From positions 1 to 64,000 of the forward strand of contig NZ_WRXM01000006.1 of NCBI RefSeq assembly GCF_010119205.1: a stretch of DNA of 64,000 nt. Reading direction: 5' to 3'. The number at the start of each line of letters is the position of its first letter. The stretch's first letter is position 1. Of this stretch, positions 17,257-27,256 are shown piece after piece. The notes under the pieces were generated by a model. That model was not told where the DNA came from, ran no database searches, and saw only the letters and a program-made list of their open reading frames with translations. Source of the DNA: Haloarcula limicola. GTDB taxonomy: Archaea > Halobacteriota > Halobacteria > Halobacteriales > Haloarculaceae. A program made the translations under genes and the position numbers.

Positions 17257-17406
17257 ACTTTCGCACCTATAATCAATTATTATCCCTACCCCTATGAATT
17301 TATCGAGAAGTTGACTCTAGAGTTCAAATTTATCTGCCATGTTAGTGGACGGAGTTGCTATCGATTGATAATCTCCTTGTGTAAGTATAGTAACTGTATA
17401 GCTACA

Positions 17407-17434
17407 GGCCGGTAGTATTTACAGGGGACCGGCC
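17407..17434. promoter_or_regulatory. Inverted repeat straddling the P450 TATA box
   Basis: GGCCGGT (17407-17413) and its exact reverse complement ACCGGCC (17428-17434) flank a 14-base spacer that holds the TATA-like AGTATTTA at 17414-17421. The TATA element is about 30 bases before the GTG start at 17448. A protein bound here would block TBP, so this is a likely repressor operator. Confidence 0.6.
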
Positions 17435-17447
17435 GAGAGCGATAGAT

Positions 17448-18791
17448 GTGAGCGGTCAGCTACCACCAGCACCATCCAAACATCCAGTCCTCCAGCACTC
17501 ACTTCGTTACGCACGTGATCCGTTCGAGTTCGTAGAAGAAGCTACGACAGAGTGTGGAGATCTCTATCGGATGGAGCTGCCGAGCGTTGATGACGTATTC
17601 GTGCTCGCCCACCCAGATTATCTTGCTCAGGTTCTTGTCGACGACGTTGAGAAATTTGGGAAAACAGATGATTTTCGCCGAGCGTTCGGAAGTGGATTAC
17701 TTTCAGTTGAGGGACAGCAATGGCGACAGCAACGCGATATTTTGCAGCCGCTGTTTTTCCGTGACCGAATCACCGGCTACGTCGATGAGATGGTCGCCTG
17801 CATCGAACAGCGACTGGCGACATGGGAGGATGGTGAAACCCGAGACGTCGAGGAGGAGATGAGTGCGCTCACACTCGAAATTCTCTTTGCGACATTGTTC
17901 GGTCGGGAATTGTCCCCGGGCGAGGATGCAGACATCCGCGAAGCTGCTGATGGACTCAACGAGTGGTTCGCGCCGACCTCGTGGATTCTCCCCCACTGGA
18001 TGCCAACACCGGCTCGTCGACGCTTCAAGGAGTCCACTAACCGGCTTCAGGAAGAAGTGAGAACGCTATTAGCAGATGGGATGTCGGCTGCCCCGCCACA
18101 GCAGTCCGGCGGTTCAGACACCATGGATCTCCTCTCGCGACTCGAACAGACTCGCGACAGCGGAGAGGGAAAGCAGCTGACTACCGAGGAGATCGAGGAT
18201 CAACTTGTCACGATGGTCTTTGCCGGGCATGAAACTACAGCCACTGCGCTCGCGTTCACGTGGTATCTGCTTGCCACGCATCCGACCATCCGTGATGAGT
18301 TCCACAACGAACTCGATACAGTCCTCGATGGTGCTTCGCCTTCTCTCGAGGATATTGAGAAACTGGAAGTGACCGATCGTATCCTCACTGAGGCGCTGCG
18401 ACTCTATCCCCCGATTCATACGATTCCACGCAAGACGACAACCGATGTCGAGATGAATGGTCATCACCTCCCGGAGGGGCACGAACTCCATCTCTCGCTA
18501 ATCCATATTCATCGAGACGAGCAGTTCTACGATGATCCGCTCGAATTCCGTCCTAACCGATGGACAGATGGGTTCAGAGAGAGCTTGCCGGACTTTGCGT
18601 ACGCGCCGTTTGGTGGTGGGCGACGGACCTGTATTGGCCGCGAGTTCGCATTACTCGAAGCGAAGATTGCGCTCGCAATGATCGGACAGCGGTTCCAGCT
18701 AGACTGGGAAGCAAATCGAGAGCCCACACTCGAACCACGGATTACGATTCGCACCGAGAATGGGATGCCAATGCGGCTAAACCACCGGTAA
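17448..18791 (+). CDS. Cytochrome P450
   Basis: The 447-residue product is a heme-thiolate monooxygenase that would hydroxylate or epoxidise a small lipophilic substrate. Key motifs are the I-helix oxygen-binding stretch FAGHETTATAL (about residue 257), the K-helix ExxR in EALRLYPP (about 315), the PERF-like region FRPNRWTD, and the heme loop FGGGRRTCIGREFA with the thiolate Cys near residue 395. Length is normal and no membrane anchor is present, so it is soluble. The GTG start is preferred because the TATA box lies 30 bases upstream and ATG at 17446 runs straight into a stop. No ferredoxin or reductase gene lies alongside. Confidence 0.95.
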   Translation: MSGQLPPAPSKHPVLQHSLRYARDPFEFVEEATTECGDLYRMELPSVDDVFVLAHPDYLAQVLVDDVEKFGKTDDFRRAFGSGLLSVEGQQWRQQRDILQPLFFRDRITGYVDEMVACIEQRLATWEDGETRDVEEEMSALTLEILFATLFGRELSPGEDADIREAADGLNEWFAPTSWILPHWMPTPARRRFKESTNRLQEEVRTLLADGMSAAPPQQSGGSDTMDLLSRLEQTRDSGEGKQLTTEEIEDQLVTMVFAGHETTATALAFTWYLLATHPTIRDEFHNELDTVLDGASPSLEDIEKLEVTDRILTEALRLYPPIHTIPRKTTTDVEMNGHHLPEGHELHLSLIHIHRDEQFYDDPLEFRPNRWTDGFRESLPDFAYAPFGGGRRTCIGREFALLEAKIALAMIGQRFQLDWEANREPTLEPRITIRTENGMPMRLNHR

Positions 18792-18842
18792 TACGGTTTC
18801 TACTTTTTGTCGTCGCTTGCTGCCTTTTTACTTGTTCACGCC

Positions 18843-18859
18843 CGGTGACACTGTCACCG
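18843..18859. repeat. Hairpin after the P450 gene
   Basis: CGGTGAC, a three-base loop ACT, and GTCACCG form a perfect 7-bp stem about 50 bases after the P450 stop and 220 bases before the conjugation operon. It may be a terminator or an operator. Apart from this, the 290-base gap 18792-19081 shows nothing. Confidence 0.45.
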
Positions 18860-19081
18860 TGGGTGAGTATATCCGACAACCCCCGGAAAGGGAGGAGTGT
18901 ATGAACTCGGAGTTGATTACACCACGATTCCAACGGTAGATTTCAAATATATCTGACACCGTCGTCAGACGAAACAGCCTGTATCTCGGCTGGGTGCGTG
19001 TGATGGCGTCCACCCGGTGTCGCTGAACAGGGCCATCTGCAGTATCGCCAGCTAACCAGAGCAATCAGTATCTAGGTTCAC

Positions 19082-19555
19082 ATGAGTGCAACATCGAACG
19101 CATCGGACGACTCGCCATCCAACCAAACTCGCCGTACGACCATTCGTGAGCGTGCCCAGCAGGGCCTGCTCACTGCAATGAGCAATCCTCGGTTTCGATC
19201 ACTCCTCCAACTGTCGCTTATTGTCGTCCTCTTTAGCGGATCGGCGATGGCACAGACCAGCATTGGTTCAGTGTACTGTGGGACGCCTGTCGAGAGGGCG
19301 ATTGGTCTCGTCTTTGGTGCGATAGCAGCACTAGGAATGCCAGCAGCGATGTTCTTCACGGGCCGAAGTGGGCTTTCCTACATGCGGGCGACAGGGAACC
19401 CAAACCAGCAGAATCAGGCTCGCCAGGATTTGATTCTCTCGGTGACCGGGCTAGCTATCATATTCTTGGCCTTGATTGCCCCGGAAATCATTTCGAAGCT
19501 AGGCAGCGAGCTCGGCTTCTCCTTTTCGAGTTGCGTCAATCCCTTCGGCGGCTAA
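19082..19555 (+). CDS. VirB2-like conjugative pilin candidate
   Basis: The 157-residue protein has the layout of a type IV secretion pilin: a basic N-terminus, a signal-like hydrophobic stretch ending AMAQ (a plausible cleavage site after SAMA), and two further membrane segments (AIGLVFGAIAALGMPAAMFF and LILSVTGLAIIFLALIAPEI) separated by a short charged loop. Two cysteines (VYCGTP and SSCVNP) could form a disulfide. It opens the nine-gene conjugation operon, where VirB2/TrbC genes usually stand. Sequence match to a named pilin family was not tested, so the call rests on topology and context. Confidence 0.6.
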   Translation: MSATSNASDDSPSNQTRRTTIRERAQQGLLTAMSNPRFRSLLQLSLIVVLFSGSAMAQTSIGSVYCGTPVERAIGLVFGAIAALGMPAAMFFTGRSGLSYMRATGNPNQQNQARQDLILSVTGLAIIFLALIAPEIISKLGSELGFSFSSCVNPFGG

Positions 19556-19582
19556 CGACGTCTCCGCACCTCTACATTACTG

Positions 19583-21421
19583 ATGTCACTCATAGGCCGA
19601 CTCGTCGTAATCGTGCTTGTCGCCAGTAGTCTGGTGACGCCAGCGGTAGCTGTCTCACCTTCGGATAGCACTGCAGCGTCGCCGCAGGTATCCAGTAAGA
19701 CTAGCACCCAGACAGTCGGCGGAACAGGACATCAGTGCGTTGCGAACCGCTCGGCCCGGTCTGAGCGGCCGGGAACTACTCCCCCGAACTACACGCATAC
19801 GTTCAATGCGTCGTCGTTCCGGGCGTATTGGTCGGGTGACGCGGACTACGCTCGTGTTAACACCACGTCGTCGTTGAGTCCACTGGGCCGTCTGTCCTGC
19901 TCTGGAGACATCATGTTCCGCGCACCGCCAAATGTCGAAGCGTGGAACGACCGCGAATTTGACCGCTATAACAACAGTAGCGGGTCACAGTATCCAGCAC
20001 GGGTCGCATCGACCGAGAGCCTCGTGGCAAACACGTCGTATGTCGAGATCTTCGCGATTAATCCCTCGACGGTTGTCCACGACGGGTCACAGACGACACA
20101 GTACGTCCGCTCGAATGGGACGGTTCGAACGATTGGCAGCTACAATGGCTCGGCCCTTGGCTGTGCGAACAAGACGACGAACGACTCCTGTATCGTCGAG
20201 TCGGCGAGCGTCAACACGGTCGGGTTGTACGCCAACGGAACGCGACAGGACACGGCGACGTCGCCGACGGCAGAACTCCAGTATCGGAATCTCACTGGGC
20301 CGACGATGTTGTCTGTGCGGCTGTCGCTCTCGGTGACGGTAAACCAGACGGCCGACAACGGTGAGAGTAACACGACAACGTACAATCGGACGCTACGCGA
20401 TTCACGGCAGGTCACTGCCTACGAGGTGACGGCATCGGATGCAACGGTATCGTTAGCCAATCACCGCAACAGTACGGGCGTCAGCCTCTCGATGCCGAGA
20501 CTGTGGCGTAGTGTAGCGTTTGAAACGGGTGACGTAGTCTACAGTCGCTGGCGATTCTATACCCGGAGTCCGCCGGGCTGGGTACAGTGGAATACATCCG
20601 CTGGAACGAACGTCTCGTCGACACAGCGGGTTCGTCCGTTACAGGTCCATGCGATACCCGCTCGGCGAGGCCCACTGGCGAACCTTGATCAGCACTCGCT
20701 GGCGACAGACGCACAGTTCTTCGAGGTCGGCGACGACTACGAGCGCATCCAGCGAGATTTCGTCGTCTCCTACCGAAAGGGACCGGAGGCGAACAAGGCC
20801 GGGCTCCCAGTCGACGTGCGACTGAATCAGTCTGCGACCCACACCAGAACGGAGCGCTTCACACTCCGGGCAAACGACAGCCATCCGCAGAGCGCTTATC
20901 GGTCGCCGACGGTGCGTAGTATCGTTCGTGGAGACACCACGGAGAGTCGGCTCTCGGCGTCAACGGTCGTCGATGCCTATCCGGCCAACATGAGTGCGAC
21001 GGTGGTCAACAGGACCACGAATGGAACGACGCTGTCAGTGACAGTTCGCTCGACGCGTGGATATCCCGTCGACTTCGGGAACGTGACCGCGACTGCTGGC
21101 AATAGTACGCGGACACACACGCTCGGTCCCGGTGAACGCGGAACGTTCACTATCACGATGCCGGAGCGGGGTCTTGACCAGGTGATCCTGACCTATCAGC
21201 CGAAGTATTACTGGTGGGAACAAGGGAACCCGGCTGTTAGTGGCATTGTCGCGACCGAGCGGACGACGACGGTGGAGTGGCTCGGGTCCAGTATTCCACA
21301 GTTCACCGACATCGTGGACCTCGTGGTCGTGACGGTCCTGTGGTTTCTCCCACTCGGGCTGTTGCTGTACGGATTCGACGTTTGGACGAACGGACGATTG
21401 CTTGGCATCTATTCAGCATGA
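19583..21421 (+). CDS. Secreted, membrane-anchored glycoprotein of the conjugation operon
   Basis: The 612-residue product has a Sec-type signal (MSLIGRLVVIVLVASSLVT, then AVAVS), a long extracellular part and one C-terminal membrane segment (IVDLVVVTVLWFLPLGLLLYG). The extracellular part is packed with Asn-X-Ser/Thr sequons, for example NYT, NAS, NNSS, NRT and NGT, so heavy N-glycosylation is expected. I recognise no domain. By position after the pilin gene it may form a surface part of the mating apparatus, such as an adhesin or channel collar. Its stop overlaps the following ATG. Confidence 0.75.
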   Translation: MSLIGRLVVIVLVASSLVTPAVAVSPSDSTAASPQVSSKTSTQTVGGTGHQCVANRSARSERPGTTPPNYTHTFNASSFRAYWSGDADYARVNTTSSLSPLGRLSCSGDIMFRAPPNVEAWNDREFDRYNNSSGSQYPARVASTESLVANTSYVEIFAINPSTVVHDGSQTTQYVRSNGTVRTIGSYNGSALGCANKTTNDSCIVESASVNTVGLYANGTRQDTATSPTAELQYRNLTGPTMLSVRLSLSVTVNQTADNGESNTTTYNRTLRDSRQVTAYEVTASDATVSLANHRNSTGVSLSMPRLWRSVAFETGDVVYSRWRFYTRSPPGWVQWNTSAGTNVSSTQRVRPLQVHAIPARRGPLANLDQHSLATDAQFFEVGDDYERIQRDFVVSYRKGPEANKAGLPVDVRLNQSATHTRTERFTLRANDSHPQSAYRSPTVRSIVRGDTTESRLSASTVVDAYPANMSATVVNRTTNGTTLSVTVRSTRGYPVDFGNVTATAGNSTRTHTLGPGERGTFTITMPERGLDQVILTYQPKYYWWEQGNPAVSGIVATERTTTVEWLGSSIPQFTDIVDLVVVTVLWFLPLGLLLYGFDVWTNGRLLGIYSA

Positions 21422-22308
21422 CAGACGAGACTTCACAATCGACGGAATCGAGTTGTATCGACCGACGAACACTCCTTGGTGCGATGGGCGGTGGTCTGGC
21501 GGCCCTCGCCGGGTGTAGCAACATCGGCGGGTCATCGAATGGCACCGCTGCAGGACCGACTGCAACGCAGAGTCCAAGTTCGAAGTCAGATGTCCTGAAG
21601 TCGCTGACCTTCGAGCCAAAAGCTGGTGTCAGTCCCCAAGTCACGGCACATTTCAAACTAGCAGAGGACTCGATGATTACCCGGATCGCGTTGATAAACG
21701 GGATGGGAAATGAGGTAAACCAAGCGTTGATATCTGCCCGCGAGACTGTCGCTAGCTTCGTTGTTGCGCGCCTTACTGACGAGCCGTCCGAACGGATTAC
21801 ACAAGGACAGAACACGCTCGTCCTCATCGGCGAACAGACAGAAGTTGAGATCCCGGTGACCTATTCGGCATCGCTTGAACTCCGCGATGTCATCGGTCCG
21901 GATGACTCCACTGAACTCCCACCTCCAGAGCGTGATGGGCGAAGACCGATCGGTCTCCTCGTCGAGAACACTGGACAACACGCGGACATTGCCCGGCAAG
22001 TCATTTCGAAAGATGGACCGCATCTAGAAGCGTTCGACAGTAAGACGTCGGACTATACAATCGATATGATGGTCAAGCCGGGATCGACAAAGCTGCTACC
22101 GGTGCGTACCTACCTCGCAGAAATTTTCGGCTGTCCGGAAAATCACACACGAGAAGCTACATTGACACTGAAACCGGCGTTCAGTGAGCCAATCACCTTC
22201 ACTCAGACATTCAGCTACAGTTCTGATGGAGAGAATTCGTGTGAGCTCTCACTGAACGGGGAACAGAGTATCGTTGAACGAACGAAGACCGGGACACAGA
22301 CGGAGTAA
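21418..22308 (+). CDS. Lipoprotein of the conjugation operon
   Basis: The 296-residue protein carries a twin-arginine signal (DRRTLLGAMGGGLAAL) and the lipobox LAGC, then a Ser/Gly/Thr linker and a beta-rich extracellular domain of unknown family. The ATG overlaps the upstream stop (ATGA), which decides the start over an in-frame codon at 21277 and shows translational coupling. A surface lipoprotein here recalls the VirB7-type stabilising subunits of bacterial systems, but that parallel is by position only. Confidence 0.75.
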   Translation: MTDETSQSTESSCIDRRTLLGAMGGGLAALAGCSNIGGSSNGTAAGPTATQSPSSKSDVLKSLTFEPKAGVSPQVTAHFKLAEDSMITRIALINGMGNEVNQALISARETVASFVVARLTDEPSERITQGQNTLVLIGEQTEVEIPVTYSASLELRDVIGPDDSTELPPPERDGRRPIGLLVENTGQHADIARQVISKDGPHLEAFDSKTSDYTIDMMVKPGSTKLLPVRTYLAEIFGCPENHTREATLTLKPAFSEPITFTQTFSYSSDGENSCELSLNGEQSIVERTKTGTQTE

Positions 22309-22311
22309 CCG

Positions 22312-23919
22312 ATGCCGAGTCAGACTCCGACTCCGGCACCAACTGCGGGTCAAGGCGACGGGCTGGGAACTCTCAGAGACACGTTCTTCCAGTCACTCCT
22401 TGATCTCCTCAATTTGTTTCCAGAGGAATTCGAGAGCTGGTTCCGCAAGTACGTGCTGGATGTACTCGTTGAGCCGCTCGTCGGCACTCCAGCGCCAGAG
22501 GGAGCCAGCGCGAGCGGGCTGAATATCGCATTCAAAAGCGCTGTAAACAGTCCGTGGAATACGCTCATAGATACCCTGTATTTCGACTACGTCGTCGGGT
22601 TGGCGTTCGGACTTCAGCTTATTGTCCTCGCGGCAGTGGGGGTTCGCTACCAAGCGATCAACCCAGCAGTCCGAAAAAAGATAGGCCGACGGATGGTATT
22701 AGCGTTCTTTGCGCTTTTCTTCTGGCTCCCGGTTGCGTCCATATCACTGCAATTTTTTGATGTCCTTGGACAAAGCATCTCGACATTTACCACGGCGGAA
22801 AAAGGAACGATAGCTAAGGAACTGTTTGTCTTCGGAAAGTTGTCTCTCTTTTCGCCAACAGTCTCATTCCTTCTGCTACTTGGCTTGCTCTATATTTATG
22901 CGAAGGTGCTTGTGGTGTCGATCACCCGGTGGATGGCGGTGATTCTCATCACGTTAGCGATGCCATTGGTAGCGACCTTCTGGGCACTGGAAGTGTGGCC
23001 GTTCCAGAGCTTCAGTGGTCTCTCAAAGCAGATTGCAGGGACGTATCCCGGCGCTATCGCAGCGAGTATCCCAACAGCATTGCTCATTCGCATCTCCATC
23101 GAGATTAACAACTGGGGAGTACCCGGAATGGGGCTGTTCATCAGCCCGCTGGTGCTGTTGCTTTGTGCGAAATTACAGAAGGCGATGCTCCAGAAGAGCA
23201 GCCCGACACTCGTCAAACTCAGCGACAAAGCAGTCGCAGCGGGAAAGAAACCTGCTGGCGTTGCGGGGACAATTGGTGGAGCAGGCCTGACGGCTGGGGC
23301 ATACCTCGCAGGTGGGCCTGCTGCTGGCGGGACCGTCCAAGCCGCCCAGGGTGTGCTGAAAGGTAATTCACGGGATGCCGCCACTGGCGCGCGGATGGTT
23401 CACCGCGAGATGTCCGGTGCATCGTCTCCTCCTTCGGGAAGTGGACCGTCCGGAGGCGGGCCATCTTCGTCACCATCGTCTGGTAGCGGTGGTGGTGGGA
23501 GTACAGGCAGCGTTGGAAGTACGGTCACCCCGCCAGCTGGTTCAACTAGTGGTACATCCGGGCGTGCCCCTCCGACGAGTAGCAGCGCCGGCGCCTCACG
23601 CAGCAGTAGTGGAGCGGCAGCCTCGTCCTCCACAGCAGGCCATTCCTCCTCGTCACCATCAACTGGGCAGTCAGCACACAGCGGCGCTGCTGGTCGTCCC
23701 ACGCAGGCTATGCAGAGCGGAGAGCCCGTGCCGAATCACACTGATACCGAAGTGTATCACCACGAGGAAGACGCTACGACAGACACCGAGCAAGAGTTCG
23801 ACTCCGTAGGTGACCGACTGCGTGCAGAGTTGAAGACTGACGCCGACGTGCTCGGTCCTGACGCCTACCGCTTCGACGATCAACCAATGAATTCTCCGCA
23901 GGAGACTACCGATGAGTAA
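22312..23919 (+). CDS. VirB6/TrbL-like polytopic membrane protein
   Basis: The 535-residue product has five or six membrane segments between about residues 90 and 300 (for example GLAFGLQLIVLAAVGV, MVLAFFALFFWLPVASI, FLLLLGLLYIYAKVLVV, WMAVILITLAMPLVATF). It then has a long low-complexity tail of Ser, Gly, Pro and Thr (about residues 370-470) and an acidic C-terminus. This is the layout of VirB6/TrbL inner-membrane channel proteins. It starts three bases after the lipoprotein stop and overlaps the VirB4-like gene by eight bases. The fold is inferred from topology and operon position. Confidence 0.65.
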   Translation: MPSQTPTPAPTAGQGDGLGTLRDTFFQSLLDLLNLFPEEFESWFRKYVLDVLVEPLVGTPAPEGASASGLNIAFKSAVNSPWNTLIDTLYFDYVVGLAFGLQLIVLAAVGVRYQAINPAVRKKIGRRMVLAFFALFFWLPVASISLQFFDVLGQSISTFTTAEKGTIAKELFVFGKLSLFSPTVSFLLLLGLLYIYAKVLVVSITRWMAVILITLAMPLVATFWALEVWPFQSFSGLSKQIAGTYPGAIAASIPTALLIRISIEINNWGVPGMGLFISPLVLLLCAKLQKAMLQKSSPTLVKLSDKAVAAGKKPAGVAGTIGGAGLTAGAYLAGGPAAGGTVQAAQGVLKGNSRDAATGARMVHREMSGASSPPSGSGPSGGGPSSSPSSGSGGGGSTGSVGSTVTPPAGSTSGTSGRAPPTSSSAGASRSSSGAAASSSTAGHSSSSPSTGQSAHSGAAGRPTQAMQSGEPVPNHTDTEVYHHEEDATTDTEQEFDSVGDRLRAELKTDADVLGPDAYRFDDQPMNSPQETTDE

Positions 23920-26900
23920 CTCGTCCAGCGAATTCAACACGAACATCATCCACGACGATCTGGGTGGCACCACCGAGTTTTGGGGGCAGTACACCTTCGG
24001 CGAACTGGTCCTATTCATCTGTCCCGTCTTCGGCTACTTCGCCCTCCTGGGCCTGCCGTTCGTCCCGGCTAGCTTCCTCTTGCCAGCGACGGGACTGCTG
24101 CTCGCGACCGAACTGCTGTTGTTCGGCTTGCATCGCGCCCGGCCCCGCTACTACCGACTGACCGAGTGGCTGGAGGTCCGTCTCCGATGGGCCCTCAAGA
24201 AACCGGAGTATCTGTTCGGCGATGGCGCACAGGATACGCGAACTGTCACGCGGCTCGACCGCGTCCTCCCCCACGGCGTCAAGCGCATCGATGGGGCACA
24301 TTGTGGCGCTGTGCAGGTCACGCCCGCCAACATGGCGCTCAAAGATGACGGTCAATGGGAGAAGGCCGTTCGATCACTCACCGACTTAGCGAACTCTCTA
24401 GAGGGCGAGACGAACCTGTACGTGACCACCCGAGAAATCGACCGCGACGCTCACGTCACGGCCCACCAGGAGCGCCTTGACGACGCCGACACGCAACGGC
24501 TGCCGATGCTCCGCGGGCTCTTGATGGAGTGGCTCAACCGCCATACAGACGACGACAGCCAGCCCGTCGACGGGACCGAGATGGAACGGGAGTACTACAT
24601 CATCGTCTCGGTCACCGACGCCGATATCGACGACATCGACCACGAGTCCGCCTCACTGCTCGGGTCGCTAGAGTCGCTTCCCGTTGTCGGCCGTGTCGCC
24701 GAGATAGTCTCCTCGGATGGTCTCACCGAAAGCGAGCGGGACACGTACAAGGCAAAGAAGTTGAAAGACAGAGTCGGCACGACCGCGCGGGCGGTCAACA
24801 GCCTCTATCGCTGTAGTGGGGACCCCGTCTCACCGCTGCAACTAGCGACACTCACGAAGGAATACTGGGCGTGTGAATCACAATCCTTCGGCGACCTTGA
24901 CGAAACCACGGGCCTCTCACCGGTCCACTACTCTCGGTCCCAAGACGCCGACGCACTGAACCTCGATATCGAAGACCTCGAAGAAAACGAGGTGCCCGAC
25001 TTCGATGACGACGGTGTCGGGGAAGTGCCGTCAACATTCAGACGGCCGGGTGAAGAGCAACGGTCGTGGCTCGCTCCCTCCGCGATTGACTGGGAAGAGG
25101 ACTACACGGTCATCGAGAGTGAGACGTACGCTCGGACGTTCTGGGTCGAAACGTTTCCGGAGCATCCGACCAGCGGGATGCTCGAACGACTCCTGCTGGA
25201 CACGGAGCTGAAGGCTGACGTCTCGATTCACATCAACCCGTACGATGCACAAGACGCGGTCTCGGCAATCTCCGAGTGGGTCTCCTCGCTGCGTGTGTTG
25301 CAGGAGGACGTCGGCGAACTAGATACGGAAGATCTCCAGCAGGACATTGAGCGAGCGAAGTACATCCGGCAGGCCGTCCGACGGAATCACGCCTCGCTCT
25401 ACAGAGCCGGCGTGTTTATTCGCGTCACTGCTGACAGCAAAGAGGAGCTACGCGAACAGACGAATCATCTGGAGACGCTAATGCGAGACTCGCCAGCGAA
25501 CTGTTCGATTAAGCGGGCGACCCGTCGTCAAGAACAGGGATTGGTTACAGTCTCACCGCTGGGCGGGAACGAACTCGGCCATGATCGGCTATCGTCGATG
25601 ACCGGCGAAGCCCTCGGCGCGTTGTTCCCGTTTTCCTCGAACTACCTCCGGATGGCCGACGGGATTCGCTACGGCACCCACGACCACAACGACTCGACGG
25701 TGCTAATTGACCCGTGGGAGTTAGAGACCGGTCATTCAGAGCTGGTGACTGGAATGCCCGGCGGCGGGAAGACCCACGGGACACAGGCTCGGGGACTGCG
25801 GATGATGAAGAAGCGCTCGGACGTCAAGCAGGTCTTCATTGATCCGGTCGGTGACATGCGTGGCAGCGCCGAAGTGCTGGATGCAAAGCGTATCACAGTC
25901 AGCGGGGAGACGCCGCTGAACCCGTGTGAGATGCATCCGACGCCACAACACGTCCTCGATGCGTCACCGGACATGGAACCAGTTCGGGCGAAGATGGACG
26001 AAGTCTACGGGGTCATCATGAACTTCCTGACCTCCCGGGATATCGACCTTGAGATGCACAGTGGGCTGATCACATTCCTGATTCAGACCATCTTCGAGCG
26101 CTCAGATATCGACCCCGACGACCCCTCGACGCATACGCCAGAGAATTCACCGACGATGCAAGATCTGCTGGGCCTCATTGACGAGATTCAAGCCGAGCCG
26201 GGCATGTTCCCCGGCGCTGAAACGGAGAGTGCAAAGACGACGATTCGGGCGTACGCCGATGAACTCTCGGTGGCGCTACAGCCGTTCCGCCGAGGGAGTA
26301 CCTACGGCAACCTTGCCGAAGAATCGAACCTGAACCTCATCGACAATGATAGCAAGGCCGTCTATCTGGATCTTCAGCAAGTCGAGGGCTCCGGGGATGG
26401 ACTGGGCAAGCAGTCGTTCATCATGCAACTGCTGCTCTCGACGCTGTATCAGCAGGCCAAGAACATGGAGACGAAGGTGGAGGTGATCATCGACGAGGCA
26501 CACTATCTCTTTGCCGACGATGCGAATCTCGCCTTCCTCAACCAGATCGCTCGCCACCAGCGCCACGCCGGGATTCGGCTGGTGATGCTCTCCCAGACGC
26601 TCCAAGAGTTCTATGATGGTGACGCCGCCGAGGAAATCGCAGGGATGTGCCCGATTATGGTCCATCACCGAGAGCCCGAACTGGACAGTGAGACTGCCAA
26701 GCGAGCCGGGATGACCAGCGAACAGCAACACTTCGTGAACAACGCGGAAGCCGGGAAAGAATCGGTCGGAACCGAGCAGGGCTACAGCGAAGCGCTGGTT
26801 CGAATCGACGAACACGGCGATTACCCGGTGCAGGTCCGGACGTCGTGGGAGGAGAAACAGGTCATCGATCTCGATACCCACGAGAAAAATCCGCTGGATA

Positions 26901-27256
26901 TCCTCATCGAGGAGCAGCCCGAGCGGGTCGACGCGTTCGAGGAATTCCTCAGTACCGAGGCGATGAAAGGCGTACTGGCCCACCACGGGCTAACGGTTGA
27001 CCAGGCCGAACACGTCCTCGCAGGACTCTCCGAGGAAGAACTAGTCGAAGCAGTGTCGGTGGCCCTCAGCCGAGCAACTGTCGACGAGAACGAAGAAACG
27101 CAGGAGCAGCGTTCGCCAACCGACGACGGAACCCTTCCAGATTCGATGATAGACACTGAGTCACAACTCCAGATGCAGCGCCAGACAGATACACCGTTTA
27201 CCGGCAACGGCACAGACGGAGCACCCCACGAGAACGGAGGTGAGTCGAATGAGTGA
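23912..27256 (+). CDS. virB4: VirB4-like conjugation ATPase (HerA/FtsK superfamily)
   Basis: This 1114-residue protein is the main energy-supplying ATPase of the DNA transfer channel. Two membrane segments near residues 28-70 anchor it. A long N-terminal domain is followed by Walker A GMPGGGKTHG (about 614-622) and Walker B VEVIIDEAHYLF (about 856-866), then the sensor-like RLVMLSQTLQEF. The C-terminal 150 residues are acidic and repetitive in character. Size is larger than bacterial VirB4 (about 800) because of the N-terminal membrane part and tail, as is usual for haloarchaeal versions. It overlaps both neighbours, so its expression is coupled to the VirB6-like and ribbon-helix-helix genes. 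Confidence 0.88.
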   Translation: MSNSSSEFNTNIIHDDLGGTTEFWGQYTFGELVLFICPVFGYFALLGLPFVPASFLLPATGLLLATELLLFGLHRARPRYYRLTEWLEVRLRWALKKPEYLFGDGAQDTRTVTRLDRVLPHGVKRIDGAHCGAVQVTPANMALKDDGQWEKAVRSLTDLANSLEGETNLYVTTREIDRDAHVTAHQERLDDADTQRLPMLRGLLMEWLNRHTDDDSQPVDGTEMEREYYIIVSVTDADIDDIDHESASLLGSLESLPVVGRVAEIVSSDGLTESERDTYKAKKLKDRVGTTARAVNSLYRCSGDPVSPLQLATLTKEYWACESQSFGDLDETTGLSPVHYSRSQDADALNLDIEDLEENEVPDFDDDGVGEVPSTFRRPGEEQRSWLAPSAIDWEEDYTVIESETYARTFWVETFPEHPTSGMLERLLLDTELKADVSIHINPYDAQDAVSAISEWVSSLRVLQEDVGELDTEDLQQDIERAKYIRQAVRRNHASLYRAGVFIRVTADSKEELREQTNHLETLMRDSPANCSIKRATRRQEQGLVTVSPLGGNELGHDRLSSMTGEALGALFPFSSNYLRMADGIRYGTHDHNDSTVLIDPWELETGHSELVTGMPGGGKTHGTQARGLRMMKKRSDVKQVFIDPVGDMRGSAEVLDAKRITVSGETPLNPCEMHPTPQHVLDASPDMEPVRAKMDEVYGVIMNFLTSRDIDLEMHSGLITFLIQTIFERSDIDPDDPSTHTPENSPTMQDLLGLIDEIQAEPGMFPGAETESAKTTIRAYADELSVALQPFRRGSTYGNLAEESNLNLIDNDSKAVYLDLQQVEGSGDGLGKQSFIMQLLLSTLYQQAKNMETKVEVIIDEAHYLFADDANLAFLNQIARHQRHAGIRLVMLSQTLQEFYDGDAAEEIAGMCPIMVHHREPELDSETAKRAGMTSEQQHFVNNAEAGKESVGTEQGYSEALVRIDEHGDYPVQVRTSWEEKQVIDLDTHEKNPLDILIEEQPERVDAFEEFLSTEAMKGVLAHHGLTVDQAEHVLAGLSEEELVEAVSVALSRATVDENEETQEQRSPTDDGTLPDSMIDTESQLQMQRQTDTPFTGNGTDGAPHENGGESNE

